Source of the DNA: Fratercula arctica
Lineage: Eukaryota; Chordata; Aves; Charadriiformes; Alcidae
Assembly: GCA_947846985.1 (NCBI GenBank)
Contig: CANTUZ010000024.1
Location: 2,935,791-2,999,790, forward strand
Length of the DNA: 64,000 bases
Reading direction: 5' to 3'
The notes beneath the pieces were generated by a model. It did not search any database, was not told the DNA's origin, and saw only the letters and a program-made list of their open reading frames with translations. A program made the translations under genes and the position numbers. Shown one piece after another: positions 47,101 through 59,100 of this stretch (position 1 is the stretch's first letter; every line of letters begins with the position of its first letter).

Positions 47101-50100
47101 ACCGAACTCAAAGCAGAGCTCCCACCTGAGCACACATGATGATGAGGTCCGTGTTTGTCCTCAACCAGTCCAGAAACACCTTGACAGTGAGAAGCAGCCC
47201 TTCATTGGTCACGATTTCTAGCTTCTCCTGAAGGGATCGCTCATTCCTGCAGGATTTGTTACTTGAAATGCTTTCCTCAGAGTCAGACACGTCATCTGGA
47301 AGATGAAGGGAAAAGCAGGATGGCAGGCATTAAACCCCTTGAGAAGCCAAGCCCTACTGGTACGAGAACAGCGCTGGGTTGGCAAGAGTTGAGTTGAACT
47401 TCTCGGTGCCTCCACACACCCTCACAAAACCAGTTCTCTGTCCCCTGTGCTGCTGATAAGAGCGTATCACTGTTTCATTTTCTTCACTGGGAGAAGATTG
47501 CTAAAATTTTCCTTGTGAAAGTTTGACAAACACCTTAACCCCTGCAGCAGCCCCTGAGATGCTCACTAACAGAGCAGGGAGAAGCAGCACGTGCCGGCAC
47601 TCATTTCCTGCAGAGAACAGAGCCAGCGATCGCTGTTTAGGTCAACACGCACCAAACTTCGGGCTATGCAAGAGAAGGAAACAGCAGGGCTATTTTATGA
47701 GCCAGGGCCCAGGTGATTTTAAATATTGAATGTGCTTTGCAATCTTGTAATTCTACAGAGCTGAGGATCTCAAAGCCTGAGGATCTCAAAGCCAATGAAA
47801 TTGCACACGAGCTACGCAAGTGACCCAAGGTCAAGGTAGCAGCAAGCTGGGAATCAAGGATGCATTTTGCTGCAGTCCCTTATTTTAATTGCACAGTCAT
47901 TTCTGCCTATTAGCACAGCAATTATCATTCAATAAGCCCTCAGAATCAAAAGGGAGGAAGTAATTTATTCAGAAACCATCCCTGATAGAGTGTTAAGTCC
48001 ATTAAATAGCTCGAGTTTTGAAACAGCACAGCTGAGGCAAGGAGAGCTCAAAGCTAAAAAGCACATGGGTTAATTCATTCAACCTGGCTCATTCAACCTC
48101 TCATTTTCTACAGCTATAAAGGTATCATGGCCACACTATTCAAATACGTTCCTGGAGCTGAAACATCTGGGTAACCCATTGAAGGAAAATGTTAAACAGA
48201 CCAAAAATCGTTTGTTTCTTCCTTTACCCCGATCTCTTTCAAGTGGCTATGAAGCAATGCCGGGAGCCAGTAAACATTAACATGATCTAATACTCCCCCT
48301 TCAAATCCTGGCCCAGGCAAAGCCTGAATCTTGCCAGTGCTTCAGGCCCATTGAATTTGGCAGCACGATGCAAAAATGTTTCCTTGCTCCAGGGAAGCTG
48401 GGAGGAATGACAAACAAGACCGAACAGGCCCATGTGGTTTTATCTGAAATACAAACAACTCCCTGTAGTGCATCAGATCTCCCTTTCAAGCTGCTTTTTC
48501 CCAGAACATTACTCAGCTGTGTAAGTTGTGTAGAGACATTGCAGCTCCACCTGCTGTGCATCTGCAGGTTGGTTCAGCCCCAAGCACTCAGCGAGGCAGC
48601 ACTCAAGGGTCACGCAAAGAGGCCCTCAACTCCTCTGGCATGCACCTAGATCACACCTTACAGAAAGCTCCTATGAGTTTTGCAGACTTGACAACCTGAC
48701 ATCTCGTGGAGAACTTCCTGGACGGCGTCTGCACCATCCACCTCCAGAAGCAATAGGAAGCGTCTGATTACAGAGATTCCACGTAGGAAAAAAAGGACGA
48801 TAATCCAAAATTTTAATACCTGCTGGAATTATCCTCTGTGTTATCAAAGCTGCTCAGCATTCAGCCTGTTGAGCAGAACAACAGATAACCCTGGCTGGCT
48901 GCAGGTGTTTTCTTTGCTCTGTGCACATATTCCTGGATGTCAGGCAGTAAGAGTAAAGCTCCTCCTTCAGGAAACACCCAACCCAAGAACTACGCAGTAC
49001 TTGGGCAACCTGCTCCTCCAAACCTGGCTGAAGGAGAACTTGCACCATGAGAAGAGGTGGATTTTAGCAGACAGACTGCTACAGCTCACAGTTTTCTACA
49101 CAGAGCTTCTGAACAAGGTCGCTGATCCTTACCTTGCTCTGCCAAGCTGGGCTTCTCCAGATCCCCATTGACACATGGCTTGCTTTCTAGTCCATCCTTC
49201 AAGACAGGCGGGTCACTGTTCGGTTTCAGAAGGATGTTGCTGAAAGTGGGAGCCAAGCGAAAGCAGCGCTTGGTCTGAAACAGCTGGGTGGACATGGCCT
49301 GGAGATTACTGGCTATGCTTGCGTCATTAGTGCTCAGGGAAGCCGGCCCATTGACTCCGGGATCCGGAGCCTCAATTTTAGAGATGCTTGGGCTGTTGGA
49401 GTCCCCAAGCCCACTGCCATCCACGCAGTTTTTTAAGGCCTCTTTGGGCCCACTTTTGCCTCGGCCACTTCCCTCCTCACCCGGCTCATCCTCCATGTCC
49501 TCCAAGTCAGACCGAGATTCTTGGCTGTTCATGTCAGAGTCCGTCTCCACATCAAAAGCAGCTTCTGCTTCCTCATCGCTCTTCTCTGAGCCACTTTCTG
49601 AGCCATCACTGCCCTTTATGGAGCCCTGGCTGGAGTCAGAGTCAAAGCCCTCGCTCAGGTCGCTCTCATCCACCTTCTGGGGGTGGCGGCGGCGGCGCAA
49701 ACACGAGAGGCGGGAGTATTTCTTGCTTTTTTTGCAGTCATTCTTACGTTGTTCCTCGCTGGGCTGATGATTGGCCAAGTCAGCTTCAGCTTCCTTCTCG
49801 ATTGAGTTCAATGGCTCCCGCGGCTCCTGGTCATCTGCCGGCATTTAAAATGAGACCACAAGTTAAGAAAGTCCCGATGCGTCACACAAACTGCTTGCCA
49901 GCCCTGAGCCTGGGGAACCAGTAGTGCAAATTTCAGCCATCACTTCTATTAGTGTCTTCAACCAGAGAACAAGCAATGGCAACCCTAGAAGAATGACTCA
50001 CTTTCTAAAAGGAGCACAGAACGACTTAGGAAACCTGGATTCCTACTGCCCAAGCTGTGCTGCTCCGTTATCAGGCAGCTTCAGTGCTAAATGCTGCTAG

Positions 50101-53100
50101 ACCAGCATAAAATACACAGTTGAATCTTAAATCTTTTCCCCAGCTTTCTCCAGTCTTGAGAGCCAAGCGACACACCAAGCGGGGCGAGGACATGTGCCAC
50201 TCAGCTTGATTAAACCAGCCACTCCACCCTGTAAGTGGGCTGAGCTGACCTAATCCCTTCCTTGACCAACATGCTCGCAGCCTTTCCAGCAGCACTATGT
50301 CACCCCGACAGCTTCAGAACCCATTCACTGTTGCTTTTGACCCGGAAAACCCTAGTCTTGCGTTCTGTGAAAATATTACAAACTGACTGTTTGCAGGGGA
50401 AAGATTCTCTGCTCAACAGGATCCCCCAGAAACTAAAGATGTGCTTTTGTCTGAGCAGAGGTGGGGTGTGCTGAGCAGAGCCTGTCTCCCTTAGACACTG
50501 CCCTGCCCAGGTGTTTCACCTGAGATCATCCCCTCAGTGGAGGAGAAAAGAGTCCAGTAAATAACAGCAAACAGAGAGACAGAAAATAAGGAGCACAGAT
50601 TGGGGTAAACAGATGATGAATGAGCTGCCAAGAGATACAGAAAGATAACTCCTTACAACAAGGAAAGCAACATTTTCATCCTGTGATGATTCTGATGCTC
50701 ACAGAGAACGTCTAAGTGGAGGCAGATTACCCATCTTTGGGGATTTCAGCCCAGCAATCAAAGATCAAGATGTCTCTAATTAGCACCACTCAGACACTAC
50801 ACTCCAAAGCCCATGCCCAGGAGATTTAGGAAAGAAAAGTAAAAGCCAGCCCTATAGGCAGGCAACCGCCTCTGTTGTCTTACCTGTGCCATCGCTCTGA
50901 AAGGCTGGCACTGGATTTTCCCCTTCTTCCAGCTCTGCCTGGAGGCGAATATTGACGTGATTTATCAGGTGAGAGAAGAGGGCCAGCGTGAAAGCGATGG
51001 CTGCGCTGTACTGCTTTGAACCTGCAACAAGACAGCATGATGAGCTGGAGGAGACTGACCACTAGCCCAAAACACATATGCCAATTAAGACAACATCTTC
51101 AGCCTAACTGGACTGCTGAACGTTAATTACTAAATTTCTGAATAAAGCACTGGTTACCTGCCCTCTTGAGGCTGTGAACACTCATAAGGCAGATGATCAC
51201 CATGCGAAAGATCAGGAGATCAGGAAGGAAGGAGTAGCCACTCTCATACTCTTCTTCATCTTCACTAGTTGAGCTCAGATTAGGAGGAGAGGGCAGGTAG
51301 AACAAGCACAGGTTGAAATCCTCCAGCACAGACTGGCAGAGAGATGTCAGCTCAGAATCCAGAGAACTTAACAAGAGGCAAAAATAAACAAGAATTATTA
51401 TTCAAGACCCAAGCTCCTGGCAATGTCTGCATGGAAACTGAACCAAAACTGGCAGTTAGGTGATTCTTTAGCACTAGGCAGGATGAAGCACCAGTGAATA
51501 TACCCCAGGCAACAAAAGCTATGGGAAGCAAGTGAGATGAATCATATTACGTTGTCCTCTCCAAAGCTGCTAAATTAAAGACAAACGATAACGAGAGCAC
51601 CTCCCTGCATACAGATGGGTCACCAAAAAAAATATATGACGACTTCCCTGGGAGCTCTGGCAGTAGTCACTAAGATATACAGGCCACTTCAATGCTAACG
51701 GCAGCAAAAGTTCTGAATCCACTGCTCAATTAAAGGATGACATTGCAGTGCACGAACTGGGGACTCAAATTTGCCTCCTCCCATGGCTCTAACTTGCAGC
51801 CCTGTAAGAATATTCTAAAATCCTCTGGAGCTATTAGCTACCTCAAAGGAAGCACCCACGGTATTCAGTGTAATGGGCTATGGGAGTCTCCTGGTTAGAA
51901 AATAAACCCGTCCGCAAAACATCTAGCAAATCCTTTTCAGGGGGCAACACACTTGGGAAACTGAAGTCATTTCCAATTTTCTTATGCGCTAAATATGTGT
52001 TAAGCGGATATTAAATGAGTCTTGAAGTTCCACTCTGGCATAAGTCAATATTTGAAAGCTGATCCCATACTGGGCTGCATTAGCAAGGACACAGCCAGCA
52101 GGCTGAGGAAGATGATTATCCCTCTCCATTTGGCACTCGCAAGATGGCATCTGGAGTACTGCATCCAGTCTTGGGGTCCCCAGTATGGCAAAAAAAACCC
52201 AAAACAAAACAAAGAGACACTGACAAACTGGACTTAGTCCAGCAGAGGACCTGTCAAGGGGAACAGAGAAGAGGCAAAGAGAATCAAGTTTGTCCAGCCT
52301 GAAAGAGAGAAGGCTTGGGGGTATCATCTCCTGGTTTCAGGTGCCGAATAGGTGGTTACAGGGCACTGAGGAAGACTTCTCAATGGTGCACAGCAAAAGG
52401 AAGGGAAGTGATGGGTACAAGTTGCAGAAAAGGAAAATGAGACTAGATGTAAGGAAAAAAAAAAATAATTCCACAGTGAAGGCGGTCAAACACTGGAAGG
52501 GGGACCAGAGAGATGTGAAATCTCCGTCCTTAAATACATTCAAAACTCAGCTGGATGAGGCTCGGAGCAACCTCATCCAACTCGTTTGAATCTACCTTCA
52601 CAGTGGACCCTACTTTGGGAGAGGACTGGAGCTCTAGAAGGTCCCTTCCAACCTGAACTATTCCATGATGAGTTTTACTGTAGCCTGTGTACAAGCCCTT
52701 TAGAACACCTGCTCAATTTTAAGGAGTAAGAGGTTAATTTACAACCACCTGAAAACCTCCCAGCAGAGACAGAGAAAAGCCAAGAAAAAAAAAAAACAAC
52801 TAAAATCACACAGCTGTGCAAAGCATGCCCAGGTTATGCTATCTGTTTCTTTGAACGAGGTATTTGGTTACGCATTTCCAAATGCGGTGAACAGCCCCGC
52901 ACACGTACAGACAGTGACTCGTTGCTGTCCCATCAGCCTAAATCCAGTGCTTGCCAGGAAAAAGCATTTGATGAGTGAACACGGCAAGAAAACACCAAAG
53001 GCATAGTACAGCACAGAGATGAGCTATGAGGCTCAGGAATTCAACATTCACTCAGTTACTGGCTTGATTTAGCCAGAGTTGCATTTAACCCTTTATATTT

Positions 53101-56077
53101 AAAGGGTTGTATTTAACCCTTTTACATAAATCCAAAGTTGTATTTAACCTTTTGGTATTTCAGTCTCCCTTGGAAGATAATCTTTTTCACTCTCCCTGCA
53201 AGGTTAGAAGACTAAAATCTTGGACCTTTTGGCAGAAAGCCTCATCACAGGCACTGTTATCCTACAGGGAACAGTCTCTTCCAATTCTGGATGCGTGCTA
53301 CTGTGAGTTATCAATAGAAAAGATAATCTGCTGTAACCTTACCTGCTCTTTGGCTGCAAAAGACTCTGCAGGTACATAAAGCTCACCAGCAACCTCTTAA
53401 TGTCTTTGCCTCTAAAAAGATTGAGAAGAAAACACTGTAAAGCAGGTACCGCCGTCACAGAGAGGGACTAGACTAACAGAGCGATATTAATAGGTAAAGC
53501 AGGTCTCAATTGAAAACTACATTCTGGTGAGACTGGAGAAAAAAAGACAGCTTATACACTTCTAACTTCCACCAATACGCCTCAACCCTCATGAACAGTC
53601 ACCAGCTCCAGGGGAGAGTGAGAAAATCTCTGAGCTCAAACTCCGCACCTAGCCAATATTTAGCTTTTCTCCTGAAATTATCACCTGAGAGATCAAAAAT
53701 AGGATCTAGATCGGGGCTCTCAAAATTCTGGGAACAGTCACTGACTTGAATCAGCCATCTACCAGTTCCCACTTCCCAGAAAGACACTACTCTCAACCCA
53801 GAGGATGACACTGGTGGCACTGCAAACCCCCAGCCTGCACCCCTCTCCTTTTCTCTTCCCTCTTACCGTTTCTTGCTTGGAGACAACTTCCTGGTTTCAC
53901 ATTTCTTCAACTGGTGATACATTTTGGCTGCTTTGTCATACAGCCGCTTCAGGTTCCCGTAGGCACCTTCAAAGGACACTTCAGACTGGATACTGACATA
54001 CCAAAATAGACCACATCAAAAGTTACTTTGCCACAAGGTTGCTCACATTTTATGGTTTTAATTCACTAGAAAGTTATTCAGTTTTTTAAGTATGAAGACA
54101 GGTACCTAATGCTTTTGTTTGAACACGCTGGGCTACTTAACTCCCACTGATGTCTGCAAACCCCACTTCAAGCTGTACCACAGCTCCATCTGCAACGTTT
54201 ACACATCTTTTCAAATATGTGCCTTAAGGCCACGTTCAGATAACTGAATTCCACCCACCTCACTGTGCGGGGTGCCTCACTCAGCACCTCCACTCCCCTT
54301 CAAACCTGGCTCTTGTAGCACAGGCAAAGGGTCTCAGATGAAACCCTGCCCTCCAAGCACGGCCCTGCACATGTATTTTAGTGACCAGCACGATGGTTTG
54401 GTTTGACCAAGGCTCTTTCTTATTACCAGTCCTGCTCAAGGGTGAAATAAACCCCTCTCTCTTCCCCCTCCCCTGGAACTCATCTGCTGAAAACAGTCAC
54501 AAGTCCAAAGTAAAGGAGAACAGAGTGTGGCACCAGCAACCACAGTGCACTGGTTCCCTGTGCAGGAAGCCACGATCCCCACAGACACTCACCAGCGTAA
54601 GTAGCAGTAGGTAGCTTCCACGTTGTAGTACTTGCTCCCTGCCAGCGTCCCCAGCTGGTTAAAGGGCATGCCTGTCATGAGAGAGGGGCAATGCAATTAA
54701 CTCACAACTCTCCAACAGCCCTGTAGAAAGCAGATCCTTCCGCTCTCACTACATTTCCACACAGGAGGGAAGCCGGGAGACACAAAGAGTAGTAAAGCTG
54801 CGGTACAAAGTCTGGGCTACTCGATCCCTTCATCACACAGGGTTTTTTTTCCTGTTTTATAGTGCTTTTAGATCCTCACCACCTTCCTGCCAGTTATCTA
54901 CATAAGAAAGCAGAGCAAACAACGCGCCTCCTCTGTATTAATAATGCCATAGCCTTGACTCTGTATTCCTCTTGACACAGATGTCATCCTAGCAGCATTT
55001 AAGAGTTCTGTTCCAGCCCACTGTGGTACATAAGTTTTTGTTGTTTATTGGTGTTTGGGATCAGCCTGTCAAACAACTCAGTGAGGACTCTGCAAAGACA
55101 GTACAGAGAAAACACTTTTTAAGATAAGACAGGCCCTCAACTCTCGCCACGACGTGTTTTCATAAGGTAGTCGCTTCTGAAGGAGAAAGCAGCATGTGAG
55201 ATTTTTTTGCAGGGGTGACCAGCAATGCTCCGCTTCTGGCAATGGACAGCTGGATCTCCCCTTAGCCAGACAAGCACAACATTACCACATTCATGGAAGC
55301 CTGAGCTGCTGAGAGCTTATCAGATGGGTACAAGTTGAGGTCATTCGGGAAGGGCACCTTTAGCTTTAACTCCTCTCTTTGGCTTGCCAGCAAGAGAGAG
55401 ATTCTCAAAAAAGGAAGTAATTTTGACCAGAGGATAAAACCACTCCTCTCTCAGCAGCAGGATATAAACCTGACCAGCGCAGTATCACACGGTATTGTTT
55501 TTAGGTTGTGGCAACATGATTGTAACAACTAAAAATTCACGGTAACTCACTCACCAATTTGTGGTGCAACAGAAAGGGCTTGATAGTAAAACCGCTCAGC
55601 CAGCAGCTCTGTGTCCACACCTGCCAGTTCATTCTGATAGCGAGCTGAAAGAAAACCACACGTTGCCCATCACAAACCAGAAGGCAGTGTCTTCTCTTCC
55701 CTTCTGCAGAGAAGTGCAGCTTCCCTGCAGATTAACAATACCACAAAACTAGAAATACTGGCCAAGTCAACAAATCCATCAAAGAACTGCTCTTGGCAAA
55801 ACCCAGGAACGTACAGGGTTTGCCAGGCCCGTTTGAAGGGCTTTTATTTTAACCACGCTATTCCGCAGATCGCAACCCCTGCCACCTCAAGCAAAGGGGG
55901 ATATCCCTCAACACTTGTGGCAGCATGTAAGCAAAAGGAAGATGTTCTTCTGCTCCAAGCGTTAAGTGCCGATTCATTTATCCTGGAAATAACTCAAGAG
56001 TTGTGCTCCATTTCCCAGTACCTCAGACAGACTATATTCTACTACAGCAGAGTGTGAAATCTAAAGCATGTCAGCTG

Positions 56078-56116
<39 letters not shown>

Positions 56117-59100
56117 AAAAATACCTGGCTGTGGTCAGACTGAACTTTACTAATTTATTGTATTATTTTTTGACAACAATTTTGGAAACCTTAGGTGAAA
56201 GCACTGTGAAGAGGTGAGCACATTTTCTCCCACCAGTCAAGTAAGTCATTCTTACTACCCCCGTAAGACATTTATTTGCAATGCCATTTTTAGGCTGATT
56301 CATGCGCAACGATAAAATGCCAAACAGCTTTCAAGAGCTTGAATGCTGCTGCGTGTCAAGCACATTTACCCGTGCCACACTTCAAATAGCTGTTTTTCAC
56401 ACAGTTACATGTTTTCTCACTGCCTTCACTCCCACATGTTCACAATCAAGCAAGAAGCTGACACACTTACCACACACTGCAGGAGGTCGTGACTGTGGGA
56501 TAGACACGTCTGCTATAAAAAGGATGACATGCAGCCAGACACAATGACAAAGAACCTGGAGCTTTGCAGTGGCCTACCACTCTGGAGTGATTCACAACAT
56601 TGCTTAATAAATCTGATTTTCAGTCGCACTTGTGCTGGTGACAGTGGCTCCGTAAGGCAACCTTAGAGCAAGTCTGAACTGAGAAGTCGGCCCACTCTGC
56701 GTTTCCTTCACGCTGTCCAAACAACGTAAATAAATGCAAGGGTTTCCACTCGTACACAGCCACGGATACAGCTGTTTATCAATAGCAAAATCCTCACCTA
56801 CTTGCCCAAAATCAAAGCTTCTGCAATTTGTAGCAGTTCAGTTATCCACAAGGATTTCAGCTTACACAAACACATCAGAGGGAAATAAGTGTCTGCAAAT
56901 AACTATGGCTGGTGACCAACAATGACGGACTCAGCACTGTACAGGCACCATCTTTTTAATGTATTAAAGGCTGCCCTGAAAGACGATGCTGTCCTTACCT
57001 AGATCTCCCAGATAAACCAGACATCTGTGACATGCCATCTGTGCCCACTCCATCTCCTTCTCCGATGCAGACACGGGTTTCTTGCAGCCTACATGAGAAA
57101 TATAAAATCACATACACCGTTGGGTACAGGCGGCTGGAAAGACAGAGGAGCAGCCCACGCCTCTGCCTGAGACACCCAACATTTCACCGGATGAAAACAA
57201 AGACCACATGGTCAGACCACACTGTCGGCTGCCGTCTGTGACATCTCATAGACCAGCACCGCTTTGCTCTCATTGTCAAAATGTAGAAAATAAATGTAGA
57301 GAGTACATGGAGACACTGCTGTTCACCCACTCCCTCTTCAGTTCCCTGCTGGTCAGGGGCAGTGCATGTCAAAGTCACTGAAGTGACTGTCACTCAGACT
57401 GTGTCTACAAGGTATGCCACCGAGAGCTGGCTGCGTTTGCACTCAGACAAGGGGACAAAGGCCAATTCCTGTCTACACGCCGTGTGATCGTGTTAACGTA
57501 GCATTGAGCACAAGCTCATAAGGCCTGTTGAGGGGCTGATTTTGTTAGCATGGCTAATGAGGCCTTTGGATGGGAGCCGGCGCAAATCCCTGGAAGCCAG
57601 AACAAAGTCTGAGCACACTCGCACCTGGCAATAGCGTACGATGCGGACGTACCCTCCCCGACATCGAAGATGGAAACAAACTCATTGTCTCAAGACTGAG
57701 ATCTAGATTTAGAGCTGGCCAACCAAAAAGGGAGGAAGAGAAGGAAAACAAGGCAAAACGAGGACAGCAAATCTGTGCTGTAGGCAGGGTGGCTGCAGTC
57801 AGTTAGGAAGAACTGCCTCCGTCCAGAGGAGGGCAACAAAGCTGGTGAAAGGGCTGGAAGGAATGTCCTGTGAGGAGCAGCTGAGGACTTTGGCCTTGCC
57901 TAGTCTGGAAAAAAGGAGGCTGAGGGGAGACCTCACCGCTCTCTAAAAGTTCCTGAGAAGGGGACGTGGAGAGAAAAGGACTGATCTCTTCTCCCTGGGA
58001 TCCAGTGACAGGCTGCCTGGGAATGGTTCAAAGCTGTGTCAAGAGAGGTTTAGACTGGACATGAAGAAGCATTTCTTTACCAAGAGGGTGGGTCAAACAC
58101 TGGAACAGGCTTCCTAGAGAGGTGGTCGATGCCCCAAGCCTGCCAGCATTTAAGAGGCATTTGGACAATGCCCTTAATAACATGCTTTAACTTTTGGTCA
58201 GCCCTGAATTGGTCAGGCAGTTGGACTAGATGATTGTTGTAGGCCCCTTCTAACCGAAATAGTCTATTCTATTCTATACTGAACTTAGAGAAAAAAAAAA
58301 AAAAAAAAAAAAAAAAGCAGTTCAGACAGTGGTAAGTGTCGAAAGCAACAGGGGAAGGCTGCAGCCAGGTGACCTGAACTAACTTATGCCATCAAACGTG
58401 ACTCAGCTCCTGGGAGGGGCTGCTGCTGGCAAGACTGTGCTTCCCATCTCCCCATCAGCACTTTCTGCCGGGCCAGCGGGGTCATGGCTCAGCCAGTGAT
58501 CGAGAAGCAAAGGCTGCCGCATTCGCGCTTCCTCTCCAGAGGGCATTTACTGCCACCGGGCAGACCAGTACCCTGGATTTAGTCTAGGTTCGGTCTTCCT
58601 GTTGCCAAGGGTTCCCACCTTCTGCAGGAGAAAATTCCCAAGGAAGATCTTTAAGACCCGTTCAGCCTGCTGTCCGAGCTTCTTCCCTCCTGCCTTAGTT
58701 TAAAAGCCTCCAGATTTCACTTCCACTCCTAAGTGACCAGTGAGGAACGGTTCCCACTTACTAACAGGCATTGCATGAGTTGCATTATACAAATTCTGGC
58801 CTTCAAATCTGTGGACCGGACCTACCCTCCCTTTCTTTTTTGCTTTGAATCCTCTTGCTCCCATTTATAACCATCAAGTTGTGCCCACCCTAATTTATAG
58901 TTCATATGGGATTCCTACACATCCATCTTTTCCTGATACGCAAGGTTACATCTCTGTTATCCAGTTACATACTGATCTGCTGCATCCTTTTAATTAAAGA
59001 GTCTAAACACATTAAGAAACCTGAATAAGGGGAGCCTTCCAAGTGCAATCACGCACCACAGGGTACAAACCCATCTGGAATGTGCATTTTGAGAATTTAT

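Larger units (their letters stand above)
51367..53342 (-). other. SMG5: SMG5 intron with CR1
   Basis: A 2 kb intron holding the CR1 at 52050-52672 and the small TTTAACCCTTT repeat cluster at 53085-53155. Confidence 0.75.
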
